Source of the DNA: Phycisphaerae bacterium | GTDB lineage: Bacteria > Planctomycetota > Phycisphaerae > UBA1845 > PWPN01 | NCBI GenBank assembly: GCA_012719955.1 | Contig: JAAXZI010000057.1 | Span: 1 to 33,687, forward strand | Reading direction: 5' to 3' | DNA: 33,687 bases | Shown here: one piece after another, positions 16,011-24,584 of the stretch | How the letters are laid out: each line of letters opens with the position of its first letter | Numbering within the stretch: the stretch's first letter is position 1 | The notes under the pieces: model-generated | The model's database searches: none | The model's input: only the letters and a program-made list of their open reading frames with translations | Told to the model about the DNA's origin: nothing | Made by a program: the position numbers and the translations under genes

Positions 16011-17167
16011 TACCGCCGGACCCACTCGGCCCAGGGAATATCCAGCCAGACCCGTGGCTGGCCCCGGCCTTTGGATCGCTCACAGCGAAGCGTGACCTCG
16101 CGGTGCATCGGCAGGGGGGCCAGGGGCCAGATATGGCCGAAGTTGTCCAGGCGGATTACCGGGATCTGGCGTTTCGTAGGCAGGTGGTATTTGAGCATCT
16201 GGAATGCCGCGTCGCGCAGGTCGGTGTCCTTGTCGTGGAAGTCGCCGAGGATGATGCCCTCGGCCCGCTCGAACAGGCCGTTGAGCTTGAGGGCGGCCAT
16301 CATGCGATCCATGGGGTCGGCGGCTTCGTTCACGTCCTCCAAAGCCAGCCACTTACCGCGCGTGTCGATGGCCGACGCGTAACGCGAGCCGATCAGCGGG
16401 AGCATGACGCTCAGGTTGCCGCCGGTGATGACGATCCGGCTCTGTGAGGGGAGCTTGCCGGCCAGCAGGTGCCCCTCCGGACGCCGCGACGAGCCTTGGC
16501 CGTCAAGGATGGCGGCCACGTCGCGGAAGAACTCGGTGAACCGGTCGGGATACTGGGCCAGGGCCCAGCCGATGGCGAAACCCTCGTGCTGATTGTCGGG
16601 GAGCTTGACGTGCCGGGCGAGTTCCTTGACGTGCTTCCGGGCGTACCAGCGCGGGCCGCCATAAAGGAAGCCGGGGCCGAGATCATAGAGGCCGACCGCC
16701 TGGGGGTACTGGCCGGCGATGGCGATCAGCGTGGTCATCTCGCTGAAGCCGAACAGGACGATGGGGCGGCGGCGATCCTTGAGCACGTTGAAGTTGATCC
16801 GGTCGAGAAGGCGCGTAAACCAGGCCCCGCCGCGGAGGGTGACCAGTGCGGCCACGCGGTCATCAGCCAGCAGGCTTTGGACCTCGCGGATTCGTGCGGC
16901 GTCGTCCGACCGGCCCCCTTTTTCGTCTATCTCTTTTGCCAGCAGCATCTTCGGGCTGGTAGTGACTTCATAGCGATCGCCGGCGCCCCGTTGGGCCAGG
17001 GCCAGCATGCCCTTCACGCCATTGGGCGAAAGCAAATGAATCTCATTGGCGGCGGAACTACCCACCGCCGTAATGTGGATGCGAGGGCGAGGTGGTTGTG
17101 GCAAGGTTGATGGCTCCTGTATCGAGTTGTCTTCCTCTTCCAACACGGCCCAAGCCGTGGCGTACAC
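16010..17167 (-). CDS. LD-carboxypeptidase family protein (peptidase S66)
   Basis: The protein (up to 385 residues) has the S66 fold of LdcA and MccF, which remove C-terminal amino acids from murein tetrapeptides or inactivate microcin C-like compounds. The nucleophile Ser lies in FGFSEMT (usually GYSD). LALEDVNEAADPMDRMM matches the Glu-containing motif, followed by GIILGDF. The catalytic His is in NFGHIWPLAPLPMHR. Start is uncertain: GTG at 17167 gives an N-terminal extension without homology feel, whereas TTG at 17104 has CAGGAG nine bases upstream. It follows the BtpA gene by 17 bp on the same strand, so they are probably one transcript. Cytoplasmic murein recycling is the simplest role. 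Confidence 0.8.
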   Translation of the reverse strand: MYATAWAVLEEEDNSIQEPSTLPQPPRPRIHITAVGSSAANEIHLLSPNGVKGMLALAQRGAGDRYEVTTSPKMLLAKEIDEKGGRSDDAARIREVQSLLADDRVAALVTLRGGAWFTRLLDRINFNVLKDRRRPIVLFGFSEMTTLIAIAGQYPQAVGLYDLGPGFLYGGPRWYARKHVKELARHVKLPDNQHEGFAIGWALAQYPDRFTEFFRDVAAILDGQGSSRRPEGHLLAGKLPSQSRIVITGGNLSVMLPLIGSRYASAIDTRGKWLALEDVNEAADPMDRMMAALKLNGLFERAEGIILGDFHDKDTDLRDAAFQMLKYHLPTKRQIPVIRLDNFGHIWPLAPLPMHREVTLRCERSKGRGQPRVWLDIPWAEWVRR

Positions 17168-17184
17168 GCATGGCCCGGCGTTTC

Positions 17185-17982
17185 CTACCGGGCCGCCTGG
17201 ACAAAAGCGGCCGCTTGGGCGGGATCGACCGGGGCGGTCGTCCGGCCGTCCTGCTTAACGGCCGTTCCCACAATGGCTCCATCGGCGATGGCCAGAATTT
17301 GTCTGATGTTCTCCGCCGTCGCTCCGCTGCCGACGTAGACCGGGCAGCCGGGGACGGCCGCCTTGACGGCTCGAACGTCCTCCAGATCCGTCGGCTTGCC
17401 GGTGGCGACTCCGCTGACAATCAAGGCGTCCGCCCGGCCACGATAGGCCGTTTCCTCGGCCGCATCGGCGATGCTGGAAGACGAGAGCGGCCGGGCATGT
17501 TTAACGTGCACGTCAGCCAAGATGGCCACCTGGCTCCCTAAGGCTTGGCGGTAGCGGAGGTTATCGTCTGCCCGGCCCTCGATGATGCCCTGGTCTGTGG
17601 CGTAGACGCCGCAATGAACGTTGATCCGCACGAAGCCGGCCCCGCAGGTGGTAGCGATGGCAATGGCGGCCAGGGCATCATTTCGCAGCACGTTGATGCC
17701 CAGAGGCAGGTCCACTTCCTCCCGGATGGCCCGGGCAATGATGGTCATGGCGGCCACCGTATGCGGGTCCACGCGGGTGGCTCGGAACGGGGCATCGCCG
17801 AAGTTCTCGACCATCAGGGCGTCAAAACCGGCCTGCCGAAGGGCTCGGGCGTCGGCCAGAGCAAGGGCGGTAATGGCTTGGAGCGACTGCCGGCTGGCGG
17901 GGCTGCCCGGCAGGGGGGCCAAATGCACCATGCCGATCAGGGCGTGGGCCGGCAAGGGATTGCTGGGGGTGGCTGAGAACAT
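17185..17982 (-). CDS. BtpA/SgcQ family TIM-barrel protein
   Basis: The 265-residue product shows the BtpA family pattern throughout: GMVHLAPLPGSP at the N-terminus, GFDALMVENFGDAPF, LPLGINVLRNDALAA, INVHCGVYATDQGIIEGRA, and YVGSGATAENI near the end. Cyanobacterial BtpA supports photosystem I assembly; in non-phototrophs the role is unknown and SgcQ lies in a sugar operon. Start ATG at 17982 is chosen; a GTG nine codons upstream overlaps the putative -10 box. There is no SD, and the TATACT box lies so close that a leaderless mRNA is possible. It heads an operon with the S66 peptidase. Confidence 0.88.
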   Translation of the reverse strand: MFSATPSNPLPAHALIGMVHLAPLPGSPASRQSLQAITALALADARALRQAGFDALMVENFGDAPFRATRVDPHTVAAMTIIARAIREEVDLPLGINVLRNDALAAIAIATTCGAGFVRINVHCGVYATDQGIIEGRADDNLRYRQALGSQVAILADVHVKHARPLSSSSIADAAEETAYRGRADALIVSGVATGKPTDLEDVRAVKAAVPGCPVYVGSGATAENIRQILAIADGAIVGTAVKQDGRTTAPVDPAQAAAFVQAAR

Positions 17983-17988
17983 GGGCAA

Positions 17989-17994
17989 AGTATA
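17989..17994 (-). promoter_or_regulatory. TATACT box, possible leaderless promoter for btpA-like gene
   Basis: On the minus strand TATACT is followed by six bases and then the ATG. With the usual seven-base spacing the first transcribed base would be the A of ATG. The absence of an SD fits. A -35 box is poor (TGCCCA about 16 bp upstream). Confidence 0.4.
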
Positions 17995-18157
17995 CCCGGG
18001 ATTGGCCACCTGGGCACCGAATCGGTAGTGGCTATGCCGCCAACACGAAGTCTTCGCCTGTTCGGTTTCCCCACCTGGTTGCCCTCACCCTCTGGAAGAG
18101 GCAGGGGACCCTGCTGAATCGCCCGCGCACATGGCTCAGCCTGAAGCTGGGCTGAAG

Positions 18158-18481
18158 TCACCGCCGCTGACGGAAGACGGCCACCACGTCTTCGATCGGG
18201 GTCACGTACAACTGATTGCCCGGTTCGAAATCGACGGGGATGGAGTTCTTGGGGTTGAACAGCACCCGGTCGTACTGACGGATCGGGAAGTCGTCGCTGT
18301 TGGCGATCTGGACGGAAACAGCCACCACGCGTCCGGTGATGGTCGGTATCTCAAGATTATCTGGAAGGGCAATGCCGCCCTTGGTCTGTTTCTTGTCCTC
18401 GTCCTTGCGGATCAGGACGCGCTTTCCGAGCGGCTCGACCGTCTCCAGCTTATTGCGCTTGGGCTGGGTGTCCCGTTGCAT
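18158..18481 (-). CDS. GroES-like co-chaperonin, no adjacent groEL
   Basis: The 107-residue protein has the GroES fold signature: VEPLGKRVLIRKDEDKKQ, the mobile-loop stretch TKGGIALPD, a turn around GRVVAVS, QYDRVLFNPKN and the C-terminal VTPIEDVVAVF. It should form the heptameric lid on a GroEL ring in the cytoplasm. The N-terminus is about 12 residues longer and more charged than in standard GroES, and the spacing around DNLEIPTITG differs. Start ATG at 18481 follows GAGGAG. Planctomycetes often carry several GroES/GroEL paralogues; as groEL is not next to it, this may be a secondary copy. Confidence 0.85.
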   Translation of the reverse strand: MQRDTQPKRNKLETVEPLGKRVLIRKDEDKKQTKGGIALPDNLEIPTITGRVVAVSVQIANSDDFPIRQYDRVLFNPKNSIPVDFEPGNQLYVTPIEDVVAVFRQRR

Positions 18482-18616
18482 GGCCACTCCTCGAAAACGT
18501 GGAACCACGATGATCTATCACGGCAAGGCCGCATTATAGTTACGAATACGGCGGCGCGCCAACAGCGCATCGTGGAAAAAACGCGGATTTCCTGAAGAAA
18601 ACTGTGAGTTTTGGCG

Positions 18617-19270
18617 TCAGGCCGCCGCGGTCGTCTGCGCGCTGGCGGGTGTTGACGGGCGGTTGGTGATGAACACCGTCTGGAACAGGTCAACATTGTC
18701 CAGCTTGTAGCGGAAATCGACCTCCAGGCCGGTCTGTTGAACGAGCTCGCGCAGGCAAAGATCGCTGCGCCATCCCAGATGCTCACATAGCGGGCGGATC
18801 CACTTCTCGATGCTGCCGATCAGGCGGTTGCTGGAGCGGAAGTGGTTGATGATGACAATCTGCCCGCCCGGGCGAACCACCCGGCGGGTTTCCTCGATCA
18901 TCTTCACCGGGTCGCTGACCACCGTAATCAGATGGCTGAGCAACGCGTGGTCGAACGACTGGTCGGGAAAGGGCAGCTCCAGGGCATTGCCGAGGGCCAG
19001 GTTCACCCAGCTCATTTTGTTCTGGACGACCCGCCGCCGGGCTCGTCGGAGCATGCCCTCGCTCAGGTCGATGCCGACCACCCGGGCATGGCTCGGGTAA
19101 GACTCCAGGGCCAGGCCCGTACCCACGCCTACATCCAGCACCCGTTCGCCGGGGCGAATGTGCATCTGCTCGATGGCCCGGGACGTCCGCCGATGGACGA
19201 TGCTCGGCCAGAAGAGATCGTAGAAATAAGACCAGACGTTATAGATATTGCGTGTGGTTTTTTCTTCCAT
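18617..19270 (-). CDS. Class I SAM methyltransferase, PmtA-like
   Basis: The 217-residue enzyme has motif I VLDVGVGTGLAL (44-55), an acidic loop VVGIDLSEGML, NALELPFPDQSFD (motif II region) and RVVRPGGQIVIINHF (motif III). The N-terminal YNVWSYFYDLFWPS and the overall order resemble bacterial phosphatidylethanolamine N-methyltransferases, which make phosphatidylcholine, but ubiquinone/menaquinone-type methyltransferases look similar. The substrate is therefore tentative. No transmembrane segment is seen. It stands alone, with the ribosome site GAAGG a little far from the ATG. Confidence 0.8.
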   Translation of the reverse strand: MEEKTTRNIYNVWSYFYDLFWPSIVHRRTSRAIEQMHIRPGERVLDVGVGTGLALESYPSHARVVGIDLSEGMLRRARRRVVQNKMSWVNLALGNALELPFPDQSFDHALLSHLITVVSDPVKMIEETRRVVRPGGQIVIINHFRSSNRLIGSIEKWIRPLCEHLGWRSDLCLRELVQQTGLEVDFRYKLDNVDLFQTVFITNRPSTPASAQTTAAA

Positions 19271-19611
19271 ACCGCGCCTTCGCTTCAGTTTTGTTGCTCA
19301 TCTTCAATTTAGCCGCATCAGGGCCGGTACGCAAGCCAAACACGACGCATTCGGATGGCAAATTGTCACTCGTCCGTGGTCAGAAAAACCCCAAAAGGCT
19401 GCGGCGACCAGTTTCTTGATCGCCGCAACTCTCTCTCCCAGAAGCTAGGGTTACGCAAAAAACATTATAAACTTCCCACAGTGAGCGGTCAAAGCAAGTA
19501 GCACAGAAAATGGGGCAGATCGGGCAGTCTGGGTAATCTGTGTGCCCTCAGCCCCCATAAGACGAAGGCTTTGCCCGTTCGGGCCGGGACAAAAGCGGGA
19601 CTCGTCCCGGG
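19271..19611. other. Gene-less stretch between methyltransferase and redoxin
   Basis: These 341 bp hold no gene. GCGGCGA/TCGCCGC forms a seven-base-pair stem with a 12-base loop around 19401-19427. The redoxin terminator lies at the right end. The methyltransferase promoter must be here, but I see no clear -10/-35 pair. Confidence 0.5.
19591..19609 (-). terminator. Rho-independent terminator of the redoxin gene
   Basis: On the minus strand, three bases past the TGA stop region, CGGGAC-GA-GTCCCG forms a tight hairpin (19609-19596) followed by CTTTTG. The tail is short, so strength is moderate. Confidence 0.5.
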
Positions 19612-20208
19612 TCACTTCCCCCGGGCGTACTTGACGGAGCAGCCGTAGGGTTCCGTCCGCGAGGTGCTCACCGGCTTGTCGGCCAGTACCTCGTCCAGTG
19701 CGGCGGCCACGTAGTTGGTCTCTTTTCGATCGTCTATCGCGCCGTTGTAGACCAGCTTCCCGGTCTTATCGATCACGAACATGTGCGGGGTGGTCTTGGC
19801 CCCGTAGGCGCGGCCCGTTCGGCCGTCCGGGTCGTGGAGGATCGGGTAGGCCAGGCCCTTCTCAGCGGCGTACACCCGGTTCTTCTCCGGATCGCTGCCG
19901 GCAGTCGTATCGATGGCCAGCCAGACGACTCCTTTGGCAGCGTATTTTTTGTATATATCCTGCATTGTCTTTTTCTCATGGGCGCCGCGGCTGACCGGGC
20001 AGGTGCGGTTGATCCATTCGAGCACCACAACCTTGTCCTTGAAGTCAGCAAGCCTGAATTCCTTTCCGTAGCTGTCCTTGAGGGCGAAGTCGGGCGCCTG
20101 GGATCCCACGACGGCGGGGGATTGGCCCTGCTCCGGAGCGGTGACGAGTGTGGAGGCCACGCTGCCGGTCAGAGCGACCACGACGACTGCGGACAAAATC
20201 TTGATCAT
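19612..20208 (-). CDS. Exported thioredoxin-fold redoxin (AhpC/TSA-like)
   Basis: The 198-residue product starts at ATG 20208 behind AAGGAGG and has a signal-like N-terminus (MIKILSAVVVVALTGSVAST). The redoxin domain follows: VGSQAPDFALKDSYGKEF, then VVLEWINRTCPVSR with one active-site Cys in place of the CxxC of thioredoxin, and TTPHMFVIDKTGKLVYNGAI with the cis-Pro. A second Cys lies near the C-terminus in EPYGCSVKY, placed to act as resolving residue. Similar planctomycete proteins are thought to be periplasmic peroxiredoxins or disulfide reductases. It faces the UVR-motif gene across a 232-bp divergent intergenic region. Confidence 0.85.
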   Translation of the reverse strand: MIKILSAVVVVALTGSVASTLVTAPEQGQSPAVVGSQAPDFALKDSYGKEFRLADFKDKVVVLEWINRTCPVSRGAHEKKTMQDIYKKYAAKGVVWLAIDTTAGSDPEKNRVYAAEKGLAYPILHDPDGRTGRAYGAKTTPHMFVIDKTGKLVYNGAIDDRKETNYVAAALDEVLADKPVSTSRTEPYGCSVKYARGK

Positions 20209-20440
20209 CACGAACGCCTCCTTTTTTTGTTGTCTGTAAAAGTTACTTAAAGCCGGCATGGAATCGTGAATTCTGCAAAGCTTGCACCAGGGGCGAGCGC
20301 AAGATTCGCCCCGGCTGCAGTTTGCCACTTGATGCAGGTATTGGAAGCGACTTGTTGGAAAGTCTATGATTTAGCAGACCTGTGGCCCACTATGGACCTT
20401 CTCAGATGGTGCCGAATGGCTCGACCGGAGAGCTGACACG

Positions 20441-21217
20441 ATGCCTGGCAAAGATTTACGACTGATTACGGACGATTGGGCCTACGAGCCGGGGCAGATC
20501 AACGTGCGCAAGATCCGCGGGGCCGATAATCGCATCAAAATCCAGATGCGGGTGGATCTCGGCGTGCTTCAGATGGAGGTGGATGGGCGTCCGGACGGAC
20601 GCAGACCCTACAACCAGGACTCGCTCCTGGATTATCACAACCATCGCATCGAGTTGCACAAGCGGCGGAACGGTACCGAGCTGGGATATACGCTGAACGC
20701 CGAGGAGTGCCGGGAGGTACGCGAAGAGGCATTCCAGTATTACCAGCGCTACCTGGCCAATTTCGTGCTCGAAGACTATGAGGCGGTCTCGCGCGATACG
20801 AAGCGCAATCTTGACGTTCTCGACCTCTGCATGAAGTACGCCGAGGAGGACGAGGATCGCTATTCCCTCGAGCAGTATCGGCCCTACATCCTCATGATGC
20901 ACTACCGCAGCAAAGCGCTGTCCGCCATGAAGAAGCGGGCCTACCGCACGGCCCTGGCCCACGTGGAATGCGGCCTGAAGATCCTCAAGACGTATTTCGC
21001 CGACATGGGACAGCCGAAGGCGTTTCGAATCAGCGACGAGGTACAGGTGTTGAAGATGCTTCGTCGCGAGATCCGCAAGCACCTGCCGGTGGATCCTGTG
21101 ATCAAGGCCCGCAAAATGCTGCAGCGGGCCGTGGCCGAGGAGCGCTATGAAGATGCGGCCCGGCTGCGAGACGAACTGGACCATTTGATGCGGAGCGAGG
21201 GCGCCCAACCGGGTTGA
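20441..21217 (+). CDS. Conserved hypothetical protein with C-terminal UVR motif
   Basis: The 258-residue soluble protein starts after GGAGAG at normal spacing. Its N-terminal half (VRKIRGADNRIKIQMRVDLG, later GRPDGRRPYNQDSL) is a small beta-rich domain. The middle (residues ~110-200) is helical with repeat-like aromatic and basic residues (EQYRPYILMMHYRSKALSAM), possibly TPR-like. Residues ~225-252 match the UVR motif of UvrB/UvrC and McsA (AVAEERYEDAARLRDELDHL), a helical hairpin used for protein contact. No nuclease or helicase domain is present. A link to repair or to protein-quality control is possible but not shown. Confidence 0.75.
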   Translation: MPGKDLRLITDDWAYEPGQINVRKIRGADNRIKIQMRVDLGVLQMEVDGRPDGRRPYNQDSLLDYHNHRIELHKRRNGTELGYTLNAEECREVREEAFQYYQRYLANFVLEDYEAVSRDTKRNLDVLDLCMKYAEEDEDRYSLEQYRPYILMMHYRSKALSAMKKRAYRTALAHVECGLKILKTYFADMGQPKAFRISDEVQVLKMLRREIRKHLPVDPVIKARKMLQRAVAEERYEDAARLRDELDHLMRSEGAQPG

Positions 21218-21239
21218 TCCGCATTCTCCTTTCAGAAGT

Positions 21240-21283
21240 GACCGGTGCAGCGGATGCGAATCCGCTCACCGGTCTTTGTGTTT
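21240..21283 (+). terminator. Strong Rho-independent terminator after the UVR-motif gene
   Basis: GACCGGTG/CACCGGTC (21240-21247 and 21267-21274) stacks on AGCGGAT/ATCCGCT with a GCGA tetraloop and one bulged C, followed by TTTGTGTTT. It sits 22 bp past the stop, between two convergent genes. Confidence 0.85.
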
Positions 21284-21321
21284 GGGGCTCAACGCCCGTC
21301 GAACTCGTCGCGCGAGAAGCG

Positions 21322-22299
21322 CTACCGGTCGTAGTCACGGCTGCTGTCGCCGCGCCCGCGAGTCCCCTGGTCGCCACTGCGGTTTCCCAGCGTCCGGCCA
21401 CGATTCCCCTGGTCACCGCTGCGATTACCGATGGCCCGCTCGCGGGATCTTTGGTCACTGCTGCGGTTGACCAGTGTCCGGCCGCCTTGCCACGGAGGGG
21501 GGCGGCGATTGTCCGCTGTTCGGCCGCCTCGCCACGGAGAGTCGTTGCGATTGTCCAGTGTCCGGTTACTCCGCCCCTGATCGCCGCTGCGGTTGCCCAG
21601 TGTTCGGCCGCCTTGCCCTTGATCGCCACTGCGATTGCCCAGTGTTCGGCCGCCTTGCCCCTGGTCACCACTGCGGTTGCCCAGAGTCCGGCCGTCGGGT
21701 CCCACATAGCCGCTGCGATTGTCGAAGGCTCTGCCGCGATTCTGCTGGTCGACGGCGAGGTAGTTCAGATCATTGTCGTTTCGCCACTGCTCATCCATGC
21801 GGCCACGGTCGGCTTCAAAACCGCGCATACGCTGAGCGTCTCGGCTGTCCCAGGCACCCTCCCCACGATCGAAGCGAGTGTAATTGGCCTCGTAGCGATC
21901 CAGGCCGCGCTGGGAACTGCCGAAATCCTTGTAATAGCGATTCTCGATGCGGTAGGGGCCGTAGCCTGAACCATTGGCTGGGCCGGTGTAATGCCGGATA
22001 TCGTTTGCGCTGTCAGGGCCATAGCGGGCGCGGCGTTCGGATTCAAAACTGCCGTAGCGTTGGCTCCAGGGGCGATAGCGCGCCGTGCCGTCAACCGCCG
22101 TGCTGCCGACCGATGAGTAGCTCCAGCCGGACGGTGAGATGGGCGTGCCGCTGAGCCTGGGTGGTGGGTTGACGGCGTTGATACTCCAGGACGGGCGTGT
22201 AGTGCTGATCGCGCCGCCTGGCTGTGGGGTCTGGGCCCAAGCGAGCAGGGCCCAACCGCATATCCCCGAGACGCCGGCGAAGAGATGTAATGGTCTCAT
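21322..22299 (-). CDS. Secreted protein with nine 14-residue repeats
   Basis: The 325-residue product has a signal peptide (MRPLHLFAGVSGICGWALLA, cut near AQT) behind a good SD (AGGAAGGAG). Residues ~30-185 are low in hydrophobics and rich in Gly, Ser, Tyr and Arg. Residues 189-314 are nine tandem 14-mers of the form GRTLGNRSGDQGQG, with conserved Arg and Asn (R.L.NRSGDQ), giving a strongly polar, probably disordered or matrix-like region. No domain is recognised. An envelope or extracellular role is likely from the signal peptide alone. The repeat DNA is 42 bp per unit with no frame slips. Confidence 0.75.
   Translation of the reverse strand: MRPLHLFAGVSGICGWALLAWAQTPQPGGAISTTRPSWSINAVNPPPRLSGTPISPSGWSYSSVGSTAVDGTARYRPWSQRYGSFESERRARYGPDSANDIRHYTGPANGSGYGPYRIENRYYKDFGSSQRGLDRYEANYTRFDRGEGAWDSRDAQRMRGFEADRGRMDEQWRNDNDLNYLAVDQQNRGRAFDNRSGYVGPDGRTLGNRSGDQGQGGRTLGNRSGDQGQGGRTLGNRSGDQGRSNRTLDNRNDSPWRGGRTADNRRPPPWQGGRTLVNRSSDQRSRERAIGNRSGDQGNRGRTLGNRSGDQGTRGRGDSSRDYDR
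21358..21735 (-). repeat. Nine tandem 42-bp coding repeats
   Basis: This is the DNA behind residues 189-314 of the secreted protein: exactly 9 x 42 bp. Units 2-4 and 8-9 are closest to one another; units 5-6 (NRTLDNRNDSPWRG, GRTADNRRPPPWQG) are the most diverged. Such arrays can gain or lose units by slippage while keeping frame. Confidence 0.8.
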
Positions 22300-22557
22300 G
22301 ACGGGACTCCTTCCTGCTTGCAGGTTCGATTCCCCGCCAAAGAGCTCTGTGCCCCCTTGCGCTTCTATAGGGGTGTATAGGGGGCGGCCTCATGAAGTCA
22401 ACCACGGCCGGGATAGAACCACGGCTGATCCGCAAACGACGCACGCCGGCGAGAACGGGACTTCCATGGCGGAAAGATTGGTTGTGCCGTCGCCGCGCGG
22501 TACGACCTTTGCTTTGTCACTGAACAGAGGGAATTCCCCGGCCGCACGCTTGAGTGC

Positions 22558-23001
22558 TTACAGGTCTTTCATTTCATCCGGCGTCAGGATGCGCAGATTG
22601 CCTGTGACCCGGGCCTCGAAGCCGGACGCAGGATTGGACGCCGGCTCCGTAGTGGTCGGCAATACCAGCTCACCGGTGGCAATGCCCTGGAGCCAACGCA
22701 CGGCCAGTTCGCGTTTGGCAATGACTTCTTCGGGAACGGGGGATCGGCGGCAATGCAGCCGATATTCGGCCAGATCCAGCGTGATGCTCTTGAGCACGCC
22801 GGCTGTTTCGGGGTAGAGAGCCAGATTGATCGGCACCGCGTATCGCCGGCCGAGGTAGCTGTCCACCTCGCCTTCCGCTCCCAGCCGGGCCTCGTCGATC
22901 TTGACTTCATCGGCGATGCCCGTTCCGTAGTCGTCGGTGAGCTGCACATAGGCGACATGCCCGAGCCGCTGCTCGATGTCCGCATTGGTGATGTATGCCA
23001 T
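22558..23001 (-). CDS. Mu-like phage gp36 protein (DUF1320)
   Basis: The 147-residue product begins MAYITNADIEQRLG and has the DUF1320 layout of Mu gp36: an acidic helix after GEVDSYLGRRYAVP, then LDLAEYRLHCRR, EEVIAKRELAVRWLQGIA and a polar tail. In Mu-like phages this small protein follows the major capsid gene and is thought to act in head completion or head-tail joining. It lies 137 bp after the gpT-like capsid gene on the same strand, in the Mu order. No tail gene follows it toward 21 kb. Confidence 0.8.
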   Translation of the reverse strand: MAYITNADIEQRLGHVAYVQLTDDYGTGIADEVKIDEARLGAEGEVDSYLGRRYAVPINLALYPETAGVLKSITLDLAEYRLHCRRSPVPEEVIAKRELAVRWLQGIATGELVLPTTTEPASNPASGFEARVTGNLRILTPDEMKDL

Positions 23002-23138
23002 GCCGTGCTGCCTTTCGATGACGCGAACGCCCGCTTATGTCCTGTGTCGTACCGAAATGGTGGGGCGGTGATGCGCGGCCTCTCCGCCCCCGCGCCGGCC
23101 CGAGCCCGCCAACCCGGGCCGGCGCCGCCTCACCCCAA

Positions 23139-24056
23139 TCACGTGAACCGCACGCGAACTGCATACTGCCAGTAGCCGTACGTCAGCCGATACCGCGCCC
23201 GCACGCCGAAGAGCAGTTTCTCGCGCTTGAAGCCCTCCTCGCTGTTTTCGGCCAGGGCGCCGAACTCGATGGGTTCGCGGTCCTGGAAAATGAACGGCCG
23301 GATCACCCCGTCGGTCTTGAGCAGATACCAGACCGTCGGATCGGTCAGCCAGGGCAGGGCCACCACGCGCGCCGCTCCCTGCAGCACGTTGGACGTCTGG
23401 TTGATGACCGTGGCGTTCAGGGCTTCCAGAGCGGTGTACAGGATGAAAGGTGGAACCACGCAGACCAGCCCGGACGCGCTGGTGGCCATCGGCTCGCCCT
23501 GGTCATCCTTCAGGGCCAGCAGCGACCCAAGGGCCTTGCGGAAGGCCGCTTTGAACTCGTCCGTCGAGGGCTCATTGCTCGAACTGTCCGATGCAATGCT
23601 GACGTCATTGCTCTGAGCTCCCGAGCTGCCCGAAACGTGGGCCGTGCTGAAGAAGGTCGTGCCGTCGTAGCTGTTGTACCCGTCGGTCGCTCCGTTGATC
23701 AGCAACTGGGCCAGGAGATAGTCCTTGTGCGTCGCCGCTCGCTGCGCCAACTCGCCGACACGGATACGAAGCTGGCCGGTCTGGTCGTCGGCAATTTCGT
23801 CGCGATCCACTTCGAGAGTGGATTCGTACTTCAAGTTCTCGACCGAGTAACTCTCCGTCCGCAGGCCTCGCGCCAGCCGGCCCGAGCCCCATTCGCGCAT
23901 CCGCGGCACCGTTCCCAGCCAGCGGTAGGTCTCCGAATCCGAGGTGGACGGAATCCGCGTCGACAAATCCTGGTAGTGCGTGCTCACCGCCCGCAAGCGG
24001 CCGAAAAACTCGCTCCGCAGGCCCTTGGTCAATAAACCCGTATTAATCACCGCCAT
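23139..24056 (-). CDS. Mu-like major head subunit (gpT family)
   Basis: The 305-residue protein matches the Mu gpT family: LLTKGLRSEFFGRL near the start, TYRWLGTVPRMREW, the region LKYESTLEVDRDEIADDQTG, LAQRAATHKDYLLAQLL, and YNSYDGTTFFSTAH. It should form the icosahedral shell by an HK97-like fold. The start at 24056 is chosen because MAVINTG is the usual type of beginning and a GGAAGGG ribosome site precedes it; the frame is open 15 codons farther. Neighbours on the same strand are the decoration-type gene and protease I upstream and gp36 downstream. Confidence 0.88.
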   Translation of the reverse strand: MAVINTGLLTKGLRSEFFGRLRAVSTHYQDLSTRIPSTSDSETYRWLGTVPRMREWGSGRLARGLRTESYSVENLKYESTLEVDRDEIADDQTGQLRIRVGELAQRAATHKDYLLAQLLINGATDGYNSYDGTTFFSTAHVSGSSGAQSNDVSIASDSSSNEPSTDEFKAAFRKALGSLLALKDDQGEPMATSASGLVCVVPPFILYTALEALNATVINQTSNVLQGAARVVALPWLTDPTVWYLLKTDGVIRPFIFQDREPIEFGALAENSEEGFKREKLLFGVRARYRLTYGYWQYAVRVRFT

Positions 24057-24146
24057 CTGTTGTTTCCCTTCCTTCAAGAGAAAGCATTCAGCCATCAGCA
24101 TTCAGCTTCATGCCTTCCGGACTCCACACTTTTCACTCAAGACTTC

Positions 24147-24548
24147 TTACCGCATCCATGGGCGCAGGCGCAGGATGATCTTGTTGGTTGCGGGCGCGTC
24201 CACCTGGTTGCCCACCGGGCTGTTGCCGGAGGCCGTCAGCGTCAGGGTGGCATCATCGGATGCGTAAACCACGGCCCCGTTGTTGGTCCGTTCCGCTGAA
24301 GCCAGTGGGTGCTCGAAATCGCCGCAGGTATACACCCGAACGGTCGTCGCGCCGTCCGTGCCGCCCAGGTTGTTCGCCTCTTCGTACGCGATCCCCGCGA
24401 AGGCGTCGCCGGCCACCAGCCCCCGGGCGAAACCTGCATTCAGTCCCACCAGGGCGCCCTTGTAGATACGCGTGTTTGCTTTCACCGGCAGGGCTCGCAG
24501 TTCCTGGTCCACGTACCGGTCCAGTTCACGATTGGCTGTTAACGCCAT
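24147..24548 (-). CDS. Probable capsid decoration/cement protein
   Basis: The 133-residue protein has few charged helices and many beta-type segments: MALTANRELDRYVDQELRAL, TRIYKGALVGLNAG, GLVAGDAFAGIAYEEANN and a C-terminal KIILRLRPWMR. Proteins of this style (DUF2190-like cement proteins) lie between protease/scaffold and capsid genes in many phages and stabilise the shell. Position between the I-like and gpT-like genes supports this. A clean SD (GAAGGAG) precedes the ATG. The family assignment rests on pattern and context. Confidence 0.6.
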   Translation of the reverse strand: MALTANRELDRYVDQELRALPVKANTRIYKGALVGLNAGFARGLVAGDAFAGIAYEEANNLGGTDGATTVRVYTCGDFEHPLASAERTNNGAVVYASDDATLTLTASGNSPVGNQVDAPATNKIILRLRPWMR

Positions 24549-24584
24549 TGGTATCTCCTTCTGATCACACGGTCGTTGGAGTCG

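Noticed and set aside
21214-21969. Plus-strand Ala/Val-rich frame of 251 codons
   Set aside because: It is the complement of the 42-bp repeats of the secreted protein, which has the signal peptide and ribosome site.
22311-22340. GCAGGTTCGATTCCCCGCC resembling a tRNA T-arm
   Set aside because: No acceptor, D-arm or anticodon arm fits around it and it overlaps the leader of the minus-strand gene at 22299; treated as chance.
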